Part shown: piece after piece, positions 1 to 11,693 of the stretch | Layout of the letters: each line of letters begins with the position of its first letter | Numbering within the stretch: position 1 is the stretch's first letter | Source of the DNA: Cryptomeria japonica | Taxonomy: Eukaryota; Streptophyta; Pinopsida; Cupressales; Cupressaceae | Assembly (NCBI RefSeq): GCF_030272615.1 | Contig: NC_081413.1 | Span: forward strand, 606,586,209 to 606,650,208 | Direction: 5' to 3' | Length of the DNA: 64,000 nucleotides | Notes under the pieces: generated by a model | What the model was told of the DNA's origin: nothing | Database searches by the model: none | The model's input: the letters and a program-made list of their open reading frames with translations, nothing else | Program-made: the position numbers and the translations under genes

Positions 1-800
1 CAAATATTTATTTTAAATAATAATAGTAATCATTTTTATGGCAAATCTTTCCTTTTTTTGAAAGAAAAATATTAATTTTATTGGACAATTTTTTTATGTA
101 AATTTTTTTGGTAGAAATTATTGGCGAATCTTGAAAAATAATACAAGTATGCATTATTGCAAATCCTTTCATTTTAAAAAATATTTATTTAAAGAAAAGT
201 AAAGGCCTGAAGGTGGAAATCATTAATAAGTTTAAGGGTGGATTCTACTTTATTTAGTTTCTACCATTAACTTCAAATAATCTAATAGCCCTTTCTGTAT
301 TTTGTGAGAAAAAATATACCAACAGTTTGTAATACTCATGCGGCCAAATATTTCTTTTAGACCATTGATTTTCATTGAGGTCAACAATTCAAAAGCAATT
401 TCAAACCCCCACGAGCATTACAACTTGTAGGTACAATTTACCTCATGGAATACAATGAAGGTCATTAGATTATATTTTAAATCAATGGTGGCAACTAAAA
501 TTGTTGATATAACCCTAAGTAACAAATAATTATGATACATTATTGGCAAATTAATTTAGATTTCTACAATAAGTTATAAAATGTTGGCAAATCTAATCCA
601 ATCATGTATCGAATATTGTGGCGAATCTTTGAGTTAAAAAAATCAAGAAAATAAATTATTTGTTGATTTAAATAACACTAAAATAAAAATTTGTAAAAAT
701 GTGGCGATTCGGGTCACCTTAAAAGTTGAACATATTAGCCAGATTTTGATTGCCAAATTTTAATAAATAGCCAATTGGTGAATATTAGCCACTAAAAATT
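1..800. other. AT-rich non-coding DNA with recurring GGCGAATC-type words
   Basis: No gene is seen here. The stretch is very AT-rich and repeats short variants of TTGGCGAATC (near 123, 621 and 700). Similar words recur at 47.2-47.5 kb and 58.9-59.2 kb, so this may be the end of a dispersed repeat family. The copia RNase H reading frame to the right stops resembling its family at about 800, so the junction probably marks a later insertion or deletion that removed the end of that element and its 3' LTR. Confidence 0.5.
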
Positions 801-1810
801 TCCATATACCTGACTTCTTCTTGTTGATCCATGAAACAAGTTTCTTTCCAAGAAAAAAAGCTCCATTGGATGTGCTCTTTCGGTCATCAACATCTCCAAC
901 CGAATCTACATATGTATATGCACATAGCATAAAACCATCATCTTTAGGATACCACAAACCACATTCAGTTGTTCCTTGCAAATACCTAAAAATCCTTTTC
1001 ACTGCACTCTCATGATTCTCTCTAGGATCACTTTGATATCTTGATACAATACAAACTACATTCATTATATCCAGTCTAATCTGAGTCAGATATAACAAAC
1101 CTCCAATCATAAAATTGTACCTTGTAGGATCAATCTTAGTCAATTTCTCACTTGTAACCATAGCAATACCAACTGGTTTAGAATTTTCCATACCAAATTT
1201 CTTCAAAAACTCCCTAGCATACTTAGTTTGACAGATGAAAATACCTTTATCAGTCTGAGTAATCTGCAAACCTACAAAAAATCTCATCTCCCCAATCATA
1301 GACATCTCAAATTCATTCTTCATGTTATCAGAGAATTTCATACATAACTTATCCTCACCTCCAAAAATGATATCATCAACAAAGACTTCAACAATCAATA
1401 TGTCATCATCAGTGATCTTATAATATAAATTATATGTTAGCATTACCTCTAGTGAAACCAAGCTTCAAAAGATATTTATCCAATCTTGCATACCAAGCTC
1501 TAGGGGCTTGTTTCAATCCATATAAAGCTTTCCTTAACCTGCAAACCATGTTTTTGTCATCTAAAAGTGAAAATCCATCAGGCTGCTCAATGTAAACTTC
1601 TTCTTTAAGATCTCCATTCAGAAATGCACACTTAACATCCATCTGATAAACCTTGTAGTTCTTATGGGCAACATAAGCAAGAAATAATCTCATAGCTTCA
1701 ATCCTAGCTACCGGAGCAAAAGTCTCATCATAATCAATTCCTTCCTTCTGAGAATATCCTTTACAAACCAATCTAGCATTATTCCTCACAACTTGTCCAT
1801 CTTCATTCAA
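800..1810 (-). pseudogene. copia reverse transcriptase and truncated RNase H
   Basis: This is the RVT_2 domain. [13 protein letters not shown] carries the first catalytic Asp, [14 protein letters not shown] is the family hallmark, and FVDDIIFGG is the YVDD-box equivalent with Phe at the first position. A frameshift lies between 1461 and 1430. RNase H begins at about 990 (YTYVDSVGDVDDRKSTSN) and reaches GKKLVSW, but the following STTEAEY region is absent and the reading becomes unrelated by about 800. It would copy genomic RNA into DNA. The truncation fits a secondary break at 800. Confidence 0.92.
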
Positions 1811-1924
1811 TTTATTCCTAAAAACCCATTTATTCCTAATAACATTCTTATCTTTAGGTTGGGGAACTAAAGTCCATGTATTATTCTTTTCTATTTGATC
1901 TAATTCCTCTTACATAGCTTTCAT

Positions 1925-3400
1925 CTAACATTCATCTTTACATGATTCAATTACTAATGTCAGTTCAACTTGAGAAATTAAACATACCTCATCAACTATC
2001 AACCTTCTTTGTGTCATTGCTCCTTTATTCTTGTCTCCAATGATCTGATCTTCTGAATGATTTAACCTAACATACTTAGGAGTCTTCTTATTTTTTGTTC
2101 CTCTGTTCTGATCTTCAGTTACTGCTGAATTTTTTGATACTACTAGAGTAAATGGTTCAATATTTTGTTCTAGTGTAGGTGCTATCGGTTCAGTTATGAT
2201 CATTTCCACTGTTGGTTCTCTCTCATAAGTTCTGCTTTGACTTATGTTCAGCTCACCCACTTTGACATTAATGCTCTCCACAATTATTTGCAATATTTTG
2301 TTATAACATCTATATGCTTTGCTTTCATTAGAATAACCAATAAATATCTCTTCATAACATCGAGGATAAAACTTTCCAATGGAATCATCTCCTTTGATAT
2401 AGCATTTACTACCAAAGATTCTGAAATACTTAACTATAGGTGTATGACCAAACCATAACTCATAAGGTCTCTTATCGTTGTCTCCTTTGATATGAACTTT
2501 GTTGAATGTATATAATGTCGTGCTCATAGCTTCTCTCCAGTAGATATGAGGCAGATTAGCTTCCATCATCATAGTTCTATCCGCATCCAAGATAGTTATG
2601 TTCTTCCTTTCCATAATACCATTCTGCTGAGGTGTTCAGGGTGTAGATAATTGTCTTCTTATCCCATTCTTTTCACAATAACTATTAAATTCATTGAACG
2701 TGAATTCTCCACCCTGATCAGACCTTAAGCATTTAATCTTCAATCATGTGGCTATCTCAACTTTAGCTTTAAAGATCTGAAACTTTTCAAATGCTTCAGA
2801 TTTCTCCCTTAGAAAAGTAACCTACATCATTCTAGAATAGTCATCAATGATTAGCATAAAATATCTATCACCCTGAAAACTTTTGATTCTAGCAGGACCA
2901 CACAAATCAGTATGAATAAGATCAAGAATATCATTAGATTTGTCTTGTATACTCTTAAAAGAAGTTCTGACTTGCTTTCCCATTTGACATTCCTTACATA
3001 CCAGATTATAGGGCCTCACAATCTTAGGTATATCTCTAACTACCTTAGTAGAACTGATCTTTACAATGCAATCAAAATTCACATGACACAACCTCTTATG
3101 CCATAGCCAACTCTCATCAATTTGTGCAATCAAACATGTCTTCTCACCAAAGTTGAAATGAAAGATGTTACCTTTAGTCTGAGTATCGGTTGCAATCTCC
3201 AATCCAGATCTGTTGATAATCTTGCATTTTCCATCCTTGAACTGTAACTGAAATCCCTTATCCACCAATTGTCCTACACTCAAAAGATTATGCCTTAAAC
3301 CTTCAACATAATAAACATTATCAGTATCATGCTTACCATCCACTGATATAGTTCCTCTTCCCTTGATCATGTATGCTTTGTCATCTCCAAATCTAACCAG
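1925..3400 (-). pseudogene. copia integrase remnant
   Basis: The N-terminal HHCC zinc-binding region is visible (WLWHKRLCHVNFD, later NLVCKECQMGKQ). The catalytic core follows with the first Asp in LIHTDLCGP and the next Asp in IIDDYSR (about 2822-2900). After a break at 2615-2820 the reading resumes with MERKNITILDADRTMMMEAN, carrying the expected catalytic Glu, and then YELWFGHTPIVKYFRIFGSK, the usual copia core end. It would insert the cDNA into host DNA. At least one stop and frame change separate the halves; the tail (1925-2240) is poorly conserved linker. Confidence 0.88.
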
Positions 3401-3620
3401 ACCACCATCAAATTCTTGCAAAGATAGAAACTTCATTTTATCTCCAGTCATGTGAACATCCATTGTCTATCATCCGTTCATCCTTGTCCTCAACTTTAGT
3501 AGCAAGGGCCTTTTCTTCAAGTACTAGATCATCTTCCTTGATAGTCAAGAATACACATTCCTTACCATTGCCCGATCCACTAGCTGAATCTTGTGTTGGT
3601 TCATCATCAGAATCACTCAC
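3400..3620 (-). pseudogene. copia protease remnant with altered active site
   Basis: This is the retropepsin region that would process the gag-pol polyprotein. The reading contains MIDNGCSHDW, where copia elements normally have a D-S/T-G triad followed by C/A-S/T-H. Here the middle residue is Asn, reachable from Ser by one G-to-A change. The reading then shifts frame near 3450-3463 and continues with the KFLSLQEFDGG and GRGTISVDG segments seen after the active site. The Asn and the frameshift would both inactivate it. Confidence 0.8.
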
Positions 3621-3839
3621 ACTTTCCTCATCCGCATAGTAGCATGATTTGTCTTTGTTCCTCCAATACTTATGTTTGTTCTGATAATCATGGTTATGCC
3701 TAAAATATATTTTCTCTCTTTCCTCAAATCTTGAATTCCTTTCAGGACATCTAGATGCAAAATGACCTATCTTATTACATGTATAACATTTAAAAGGTGA
3801 TTGTCCTTCATACTTACTTCCTATCAGACCTTTAGGTAC

Positions 3840-4571
3840 TCTTCTAGCAATAGGGCTTCAAGTTGCTCAAACTCTTCATCTTCTCTCTTCATTTCCTCAT
3901 GTTCTTTAGCTTATAAGGTTTTCCAATCACTCTTGCCCGTAGATGATGTAGATGCATGAAAAGAAGGTTTAGATTTTGCAACTCCAGAAGGACCAAATTC
4001 CTCAAGCTCAAAAGCAAATAACTTCACAACCAAGGTATCCCTATTAACATAAGTGTTTTCCATTGTTCTCAACTCATTAATTGCAGTAGCCTTCATCTTG
4101 TAAGTCGGTGGCAAAGCTCTCAATACATTAGAAACTATTTCATCTTCTTCCATCTTCAGGTTCTAATATCTCACCCAGTAACCATCAAGTTTAGAAATTT
4201 TAACAGTAGGGTTACCTTCATTCAAAGTCTCCAATTTATCCCATATAGCCTTTGCGGTTGATTTGTTTGTTAGTCCCATAACTTGTTGATCAGAAAGTGC
4301 ACACAAAAGGACTTCTCTAGCTCTATAATCATTTTCAATGTCCTTATCCAAGCCTATCAAAGGAGGATTGCCAGATGTCGGATTATGAGGTGTATATCTT
4401 CACGGTGATCTCCCAAATCTCCTTGCCAAGACATCTCAGATGAGTCTCCATCTGAATCTTCCATACTCTATAATTTATTCCATCAAGCCTAGGAATTTCT
4501 CTCCAAAAAACAGTTGCAGATGAACTTGATGAACTTGAACTATTAGATGTCATAGGATCTTCCTCAAGCAA
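3840..4571 (-). pseudogene. copia gag remnant
   Basis: The reading begins at an ATG at 4571 with a Ser-rich leader, then a segment containing WREIPRLDGINYRVWKIQME, typical of the start of copia gag (the DUF4219/UBN2 region). Further pieces read ALSDQQVMGL, AKAIWDKLE and LRALPPTYKMKATAI, as in UBN2 capsid domains. A frame change lies between 4383 and 4360, and there is a stop near 4155. A CCHC knuckle-like stretch (about 3750-3800) with CYTC-type residues follows. The protein would have been the capsid/nucleocapsid. It is broken by at least one frameshift. Confidence 0.85.
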
Positions 4572-4586
4572 TTAACCTTCTGCTGA

Positions 4587-4598
4587 GCTCTGATACCA
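4587..4598 (-). promoter_or_regulatory. Primer binding site, initiator-Met tRNA type
   Basis: On the minus strand this reads TGGTATCAGAGC, the standard plant copia PBS complementary to the 3' end of tRNA-iMet. It lies two bases inside the LTR edge at 4601 and sets the element's orientation. Confidence 0.93.
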
Positions 4599-4600
4599 AT

Positions 4601-5960
4601 TGTTAGATAGCTCAGATAATCGGTGGACAACTGAGAGGCGGGGGGGAATCAGTTGTCAACATATTATAGAACTGTAAACATTAAAACCTTTTTATCAGAA
4701 TACATAAACTAAATACCAGAATAGGAGATATAATAGTTAAGCACAAATATAAACCACACAATATTTACCAACCATCCACAAAAGATAACACCAAGATTTG
4801 TACATTAAAAACCTGGTAAAGGGAAAAACCACAGTGGGAAGCCTACCCACGATCAAATAATACTTCTGCAGTAAGTATGTGATTAAAAAAAGAGGGGCCT
4901 GCACATGCAGGAAGGCCAACAACCTAAAGTGCACTACTCATCATAAAAGGAGCCTCACTGACTACAAAATAAATGTAGACTACAATATGGAAAGGAGAGT
5001 GAACTGCAAGAATAGAATCTCCTATGTTTGAGTACAATTCTAGTTAAGCTCAGTACTGGAGTTCTTAAACCTCTTTCACCAACTCAATTCGATCAGCTAT
5101 GATTGACCGCATATGATTACAACCTTATTCGCACACAGATAAATGCATAACCCCTAAAACCATAAACCCATAACCATAACCATGATCTACAAAGAGATCT
5201 TACATCATATTTATACCAACCCAAGACCTAAACAATTAAGTCGGACACCTAAAAGATAATACAATAAATTCATAATATAAACCCGCAATCCAATGATCAA
5301 CCAAGTCGACCTAAGACTAAAACAACATAATCCAATCAATAGATCCAACAAGTAATGCATTAGGATCATCCACCAACATGTTACATAAATCGGTCCATAA
5401 CCTAGTAGAATAAGATAGCATTAGGTTCGGTCCTAAATGCAACACCATCGATCAACAGGAACACGAACAAGATAACCAACAACATCCTGAAAGCCATCTA
5501 GAAGCTGCACCAACACCACTTATCAAGTGCATCAAAACATCTTCAACAAAGCTCTGTCAGTAAAACCCTTAACGATGACCAAAAGACTTACTAGAACAAA
5601 TGATAGCTCTCGATTCATCAAATCCCAAACCAACTGATCGTGATACACATCTGAATAGCATGAATGACAGATCCAAACCAATTCCACAAACAAAATCATA
5701 CCGGATCAATATCATAATCCAACCGCTCTACCGGAAACCGGTAAACAACCAATACGGTCGGTGTTTCCATCAATGAAAAAACATAAATGCAACACAATCA
5801 ATTCCTCCACTTTCCCAACACATGCAGCACATAAAGTGGCTCTAAGAATGTTAACTCCTAGTGATGCATGTACTTATACACCCCCCTAAGTGTACCACAC
5901 ATAATAATAAAATAAACATTATAAACATCATGTAAGGTGTACAACACCTAATTCCTAACA
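4601..5960 (-). repeat. LTR (1,360 bp) of copia element A
   Basis: On the minus strand it begins TGTTAGGAATTAGG and ends CTAACA, so TG...CA ends are present. A TATA-like TATAAATAT lies at about 5208-5216 on the minus strand, as expected in an LTR promoter. The left edge abuts an initiator-Met PBS, making this a 5' LTR for element A. The right edge abuts a purine tract on the minus strand (CAAGTGGGAGAG, 5961-5972) of the kind found before a 3' LTR. No second copy is visible in the window. Confidence 0.85.
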
Positions 5961-6766
5961 CTCTCCCACTTGTTGTCTACATTGCATAAGGATTCATGAA
6001 TGAAATACATCATCAAAGTCATATATGAAACTACATGAATCTCCAACATGTTCTCATACTCAATCAAGATACCTACAATAAAACTAAAGTGACCACCATC
6101 TCAAGCAAGAACTCATTTCATCCTCCAATATGCGACCTAAGGAAGAAGAGGAACGAGCTAGGGTGAAGATGCACCAATCCAAGAATACAAGCATCAAATC
6201 CAATGTGATAACAACATATCCAAGTTGTTGTCATAAGGCAAAAACCCTGCATGATTAAAAATGCCATTCACAACACATGCCAATACATCCAACCATCAAC
6301 CTCTTAGGTATGAATAACATCAGTAAACTCATGTCATTGACATATCAGCCCATGAACCAAAATTAAATTCCTTATATCAAACCTATCAATGAAGAAAATA
6401 CATAACTAGAAACTCCCATTGCATGGGTAATAACAAATCTAAAAATAATCTCAAGGCACATCAAGTCTACCAATCAACACTCATGTCAAGGTGTGATAAG
6501 TAATCAAAACATGGAGTACCAAGAACAATCAAAATGATCCACACGTGCAACCCTAATAGTTGCATACTCTCTGACAATATGTCACCATCCTCCCAAATCA
6601 TATAATCATGAATCTCATGGAAGAAATCATAAAATGAAGAGAAAAAACCTCTAAACCATAGCTTGTCCTTCTATCAACACCTCAAAGAAGAAATGTTGTG
6701 TCAAGTATGATCTCCTCCAAAACACCATAAATAAAAATCCATAACAACACCCAACTCATTCACTCT
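5961..6766. other. Non-coding DNA, probably the 3' untranslated part of a copia relative
   Basis: No coding capacity is seen. On the minus strand the last bases before the LTR at 5960 form a PPT-like CAAGTGGGAGAG, so the stretch may be the end of a second copia internal region sharing that LTR. The same kind of A/C-rich sequence resumes at 21711 on the far side of element B, which was inserted here. Confidence 0.5.
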
Positions 6767-6771
6767 CTTAG
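6767..6771. repeat. Target-site duplication of element B, left copy (CTTAG)
   Basis: CTTAG immediately precedes the TG of the left LTR. An identical CTTAG follows the right LTR at 21706-21710. Confidence 0.93.
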
Positions 6772-7924
6772 TGTAGCATCCTAAAATTGCACCCTTGTAA
6801 AATTTTGACCACATTTGGGTCCCTACCTTAGCGTTTGTGCCCCTAGGCCTGACTGGGACCTGATTTAGCTCATATCACTCAAGTATGATTGCAATTTTTT
6901 ATTTTTACACCAATTGGGCACCTTGTCCTAGCCCTAAATTGGGGTAGGATGAAAGCTCCACGCCCTGGTGCCATGCTTGGGTCCTCCCTAATTGGGCCCC
7001 TTTTAAAACCCTTTTTTTCTATTTCAAAATTGAGTAGGAAACCCAACTCCATGTCAGCTCATGTTGGAAAATTAATGTCTTTTTCAACGAGAAAATATTA
7101 AAGGAAGCTTTCCCCTCTCATTTTGAGATTCATTCAATAAGAGGTATAATATACACACATACATTCAAGCATTCAATCAATCAAGCAAGTAATCAGTCAC
7201 TGTTCAATCCTTGGAGCAGCAACAAAGTCAAGATTCAAGCATTGAAGTGGACATTCACATTCTATTTTGTCAAAGATTTCATGAAACCCTAATCTTGTGT
7301 GGAAATAAACAAAACTTCACAAAGAGAAATAATATTTGGTTTTCAGTCATTATTCAACATCTCCCTCAAAAGGAGAATCTTCAATTACAGCAATTCAATT
7401 ATCTTTTATCTATATTTCATGCTTAATTCCAAAAATGAGGTTTGACTTAGGAAAGCCCCTATTCCCAACCTATTTCCCTTTCTTTCTATGTGCAAGAAAC
7501 AAGTACGGAGTTGCGCTCTTTAGAATCGGCATTATTTGCAGAGATAAATCAACCCCTTTTGGTGTGTGAAACAATCAGAGGACCAGGGAAAATTTCGCTA
7601 CGGTTAGAACTTCTTTCAGGATCAAATCCGAATCTATTTATAATTATCAGATCCAAGTGTGTGTCTCATTCTTGCATCTGTAGCTCATTCTTTCTGTGTT
7701 TTTATCTTCATTTTTGCACTGTATCCTAATTTCAACAATTCAACTCACAAAAAGGGCAAACAAATTCCCCCTTGAATCCAATTAGTATTTCCAGTCCTTA
7801 TCTTTGTTGGTATGTGACTAAATCTATTAGATTCACCCCTCTTTTGAATGCAATAGATCACTAAGCAAAAATTAGCGGTTTTCATCCTTCTTGTGGTAGA
7901 AACCCTAATTTTTCATCCATTACA
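6772..7924 (+). repeat. 5' LTR of element B (1,153 bp)
   Basis: It starts TGTAGCATCC and ends CATTACA, and aligns by eye along its length with 20571-21705. The likely TATA position reads ATATTAAAGG (about 7095), whereas the 3' copy keeps TATAAAAG, so this promoter copy looks damaged. The downstream Pu/Py context (AAGC, then TCCCCTCTCATT) is shared. Confidence 0.92.
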
Positions 7925-7927
7925 TTT

Positions 7928-7940
7928 TGGTGAACCCGAC
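7928..7940 (+). promoter_or_regulatory. PBS-like site of element B
   Basis: TGGTGAACCCGAC begins four bases after the LTR end, where a PBS belongs. It starts with the TGG common to plant PBSs, but I cannot assign the tRNA with certainty. Confidence 0.55.
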
Positions 7941-7997
7941 TCCTTACACCTTCAATTCTGATTTATGTTCTCATCTCTGAGTATTTATGCAATTTAA

Positions 7998-8370
7998 AAT
8001 TCAAATTTCATTTACAAGTTGATTTCCAAGGGAATTTTAAAAATTTAGAGGTTAAATTCAATAAAACCCTAATTTTTAAATTTAAAATTGAGCTTGTGAA
8101 TTTCTTAATTTGGATTAATCATTTCAAATCTGAGTATTTTCCTATTTCACAATTCAAATTTTCACTTACAAGTTTAATTTCAAATTAATTTTAAAAATTA
8201 AGAGGTTATTTTTCAAAACCTGATTTTTAAATTTAAAATTGAGCTTGTGGGTTGTCTAATTTTTGGATTAATTGTTTCAGATCTAATTGTTATTGTTAAT
8301 TCAAATTCAAAATTGCAATCATAGATCCAATTTCAAATTAGTTTTAAAAATTAAGAGGTTAATGACTTTA
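7998..8370 (+). repeat. Degenerate tandem repeat (about 150 bp, 2.5 copies) in the leader of element B
   Basis: Three units start at 7998, 8151 and 8298 with AATTCAAATT. They share a segment close to TTTTAAAAATTAAGAGGTTA, and the first two also share AATTTAAAATTGAGCTTGTG. The repeat lies between the PBS and the gag start, so it is part of the untranslated leader. The function is unknown; packaging or translation roles are only possibilities. Confidence 0.75.
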
Positions 8371-8463
8371 TCTTTTGAAAATCACAAATTGATTTGCTCA
8401 ATTAATTGAACAATCATTTTTACAAAATTCAAATTTCAAATTTCAAATTTCAATTTCCCTCCT

Positions 8464-10164
8464 TTGTGCATGAGTTTTACTATTGTTAGTCCAACCTATA
8501 ATATCCCCGTGAGAAGAAGTTGTAGAATTAAGGCTTCCCAAAGTTTAATTATCGAGGAGATGGAGCCTAATTTGGATAACTTGTTCCATGAGGATGTTGG
8601 TGGTTCTAGCAATCCCACAAATGAACCTGTTTATCCTCATTCTTTCTTTAATACTCATAATGTGTATGAATCATTAACTGGGGTGTTTGTTGACCAATTG
8701 GCAAAGATTGACAATCAATTTGAAAATCTTCAACAATGGATGAGTCAACAATACTCGAAAAGTGAATCTCTACCATTGATTGAAGGATTAAAAAGAATGG
8801 TTCAAAGTGATAAACTTGGTGTTAATGTGTTGTGTGGTATTTCCCATATTGTTGATACTAATATTATGCCTATGAAGAGTTGTGTTGAATTCCTTGGCTA
8901 TACACAACCTCCTAGTCGAGGTAATCATTTTATTCATATGACTACTCCAATGGCCAGTGTTCCCACTTTTACATCTAATATCATGGCTACCTCTATACAA
9001 AATTTCATGCCTACACATGTTATTCAAGGGGGAAATTCCTCTAATCATAATTCCTCCATCCCTCCTCCGTTGAGTCTTCCATTTGTTACCCAATCATCTC
9101 CCATACCTACCTATCATAGTGTCCCACCTCCTTATTCTCAAGTTCCTCGTCCATTCAACAATGTTACTCCATCTCACTCAAACATGTCCAATTTTAATCC
9201 ATCAACCAAAGCTACCATCAATAATCTATCCCAAACAGTGTCTTCCTTACAACAACAAAATAGCTTTCATGAGTCGATTTAAGTATAATGTGTCCACATT
9301 TGATGTAGAGAGCCCATTATCCAATGACATTATTAGTGTTGTCCCTCCTAAACATGTAGAAGTCCCTCAATTGGAGCTTTATAATTAAAAAGGTCATCAT
9401 TTGACTCATGTTAAAATATTCCAAACTTTGTGTAGTGACTTTGCTCATGACCAAAGACTTTTGGCTAAAATGTTCACCAGAACACTTAGGTATAAAACTT
9501 TGCAATGGTATTTTTCTTTGCCTCCCTATTTTATTACTTCATTTCAACAATTGGATAATACTTTCATTCTGAAATTTCACAATAATATTGGTCCTAAGAT
9601 TACTTTGACTAATTTTATGCATTGTAAGCAAGATGTTAAAGAAAAAGCGACTAATATTATTGGTAGATATAAACATTTGTATTCACAAATTTATTTTCCT
9701 GTACCTGATCAAGATATTCAAAGAATTTTCATTTTGAATTTGCAAAAAGACACCAGAGATAAACTTATATTTTCTGAATTTACATCCTTTATGCAGTTGT
9801 GTGCAATACTTCACAATTATCACCTTACTGTAACTCAATTGGAACAATCATCTTCAATGGCTCTGATTGATAAAACTGAAAGTGATCAACATTTTTTTGC
9901 GAAATTCAAACCGAATAAGGGATTCATCAAGTTCAATGACAACAACAACACTCAAGTAGCAGCCGCAACAACAGGTGTGCCTCCTTTATCCAGATACTTT
10001 AGAAAATAATTCACTCCTCTTAATGAATATTTGCATAGTACTATGACACAATTGTTACAAATGAATGTGTTGAAGCTTCCCACTATTAAACCACTTCATC
10101 CATCAAAAATATTGTCACCTTACTTTGATTCCAAAGCTTTTTGTCAATATCATCATCAACCTAG
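8464..10164 (+). pseudogene. gag of element B, interrupted by element C
   Basis: The reading starts at ATG 8464, runs to about 9270 with a Pro/Ser/Asn-rich stretch (residues about 190-260), then shifts +1 into the frame used from 9083 on. The capsid part (about 9390-9860) matches the retrotransposon gag pattern: LTHVKIFQTLCSDF, LRYKTLQWYFSLPP, ITSFQQLDNTFILKF, then KEKATNIIGRYK and IFILNLQKDTRDKL. In-frame stops include TAA at about 9386-9388 and one after 10006. The C-terminal FCQYHHQP segment is the first half of a zinc finger cut by element C at 10164. Confidence 0.85.
10160..10164. repeat. Target-site duplication of element C, left copy (CCTAG)
   Basis: CCTAG precedes the left LTR. The right copy at 18156-18160 reads CCTGG, so the two 5-bp copies differ by one transition. 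Confidence 0.85.
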
Positions 10165-11329
10165 TGTTAGGCCCAATATGGAAAGCTAATGTACTGAGAG
10201 GGGAGGGGTGAATCAGTACTTCAAATCCTTTCTTCAAAAATATCTTTACTGTTATGCATAAACCAAAAACTGTTGTAACATAACATAAAGCTAAAACAAA
10301 TAAATAACAATCATACATGATTCACTCCATAACACATATATTTTGGTTATGCAGAAACTCTTGGTTAGAGAGAAAAACTGTGGTGGGGATGGCACCCACA
10401 ACTTCACTACTGCAATAATAAAGGTTGCTCGGTTAGAGCTACATGTTTAGCTATTTCTAATTGCTTACCCTCTTAGGAGTATCAAGATCGTTAGATCTAC
10501 CTTGCTAAAGGATTTTACAACACTTATTCTAAATGCTACACCTGGTTAAAGGCTTTACAATTTATAGACTTTGTTAGAGTCTTTTACCCTGTTAAAGGTT
10601 TCTCTTACAACTCAATTTACAATAGAATCTTTACAAATATCTGCAACTTTACATCTGAAATGTTATAGCAGATTCTATGTGCTCAAAATGAGATTACCTT
10701 GCTTATAGCATACCTCGATAATCCATAAAGTAACTCGGTAAACCCTTTTGTTTACTCTGTTCCTTGGCTGTTCTCTGAAATCCTTCTCGGTGACCTCTGT
10801 GTCTCTAACAGTCACAATACTCAGTGCTTCCTTGTCTATTACACATGCCTTGCTTCATATATCTCTATGTTTGATCCTTAATTCATGCTGTATAAATAGA
10901 TCTCTTATGTCGGTGATCTGTTCATTGCTTCGATCTTACAAACATGATTTATCGAATGAATAACCATACAAAATATTTCATTGGATAGATGACCTCAAGA
11001 TCATACAAAATCTTTAAGTGGAATTTCGAATGTGATAACGATTCTTTGTTCCTCGATCTTGTAACACGTTTCCCATGTGTGTCTAGGTTCAATGAATCTG
11101 GTAACACGTTTCACTCGGTGTGTGTTCACTCAGTATATCATTTTTGTTGCTCGATAGACATAGAGTGTTACTCGATAGACAACTCGGTGTATACTAGGCT
11201 TTGTGACTACTTTCTTCTATAACCGACTACTCTATGCTTACCGACTGAATATTTCGGTAGTAGTAACCGACTAGAGTATATAGAATGACTTTGGACATAA
11301 AACTAATGATAACTTAGTAAATAGTAACA
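10165..11329 (-). repeat. 3' LTR of element C (left copy)
   Basis: It runs from TGTTAGGCCCAATATGG to ATAGTAACA on the plus strand and matches 16991-18155 throughout. A TATAAATA-like box lies near 10893-10903. The words CTCGGT and ACCGA recur many times and continue into the internal region. Confidence 0.95.
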
Positions 11330-11341
11330 ATCTCCCCTTTT
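11330..11341 (-). promoter_or_regulatory. Polypurine tract of element C
   Basis: Read on the minus strand this is AAAGGGGAGAT, directly next to the 3' LTR, the normal place for plus-strand priming. Confidence 0.85.
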
Positions 11342-11693
11342 GACATTAGTTGAGATGTTTGACAAAACTTCTTTCAAAGTCATAACTCAAAACTCTATAT
11401 ACTTACAAAATTTGACTAATCAGACAGTATATGCATTTGTCAATAAAATAGTATATTCAAATATACTCCCCTTATCAATATACTGAACAAAACTTTGATT
11501 ATGCATGCGTTGTGATCAATATTCTGTATTAACTGCTCGGTTGTCACTGCTTGGTTCACTGCTCCCCCTGTCAAAATTAACTATGCATAGGGATCTCTGT
11601 TCTGCTCAGTATACTCCCCCTGTATACTACACTCCCCCTTTGATACTTTGATACTTTGATACTATACTCCCCCTTTTTGACAAACATCAAAAC
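11330..11693 (-). promoter_or_regulatory. Multi-PPT region downstream of ORF2
   Basis: Six CTCCCC(C)T tracts (near 11333, 11466, 11562, 11612, 11631 and 11665) become AGGGGGAG-like purine runs on the minus strand. Repeated PPTs before the 3' LTR are a published hallmark of Sireviruses. A short TTTGATAC repeat lies at about 11638-11660. Confidence 0.75.

Larger units (their letters stand above)
800..4598 (-). mobile_element. Internal region of a decayed Ty1/copia retrotransposon (element A)
   Basis: On the minus strand the order is PBS, gag, zinc knuckle, protease, integrase, RT and RNase H, the Pseudoviridae (copia) order with integrase before RT. Frameshifts and stops break it into many pieces, so it cannot make a polyprotein. 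The 3' end is lost within RNase H at about 800, and no matching 3' LTR lies to the left in the window. The initiator-Met PBS and LTR on the right define the 5' end. Confidence 0.93.
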
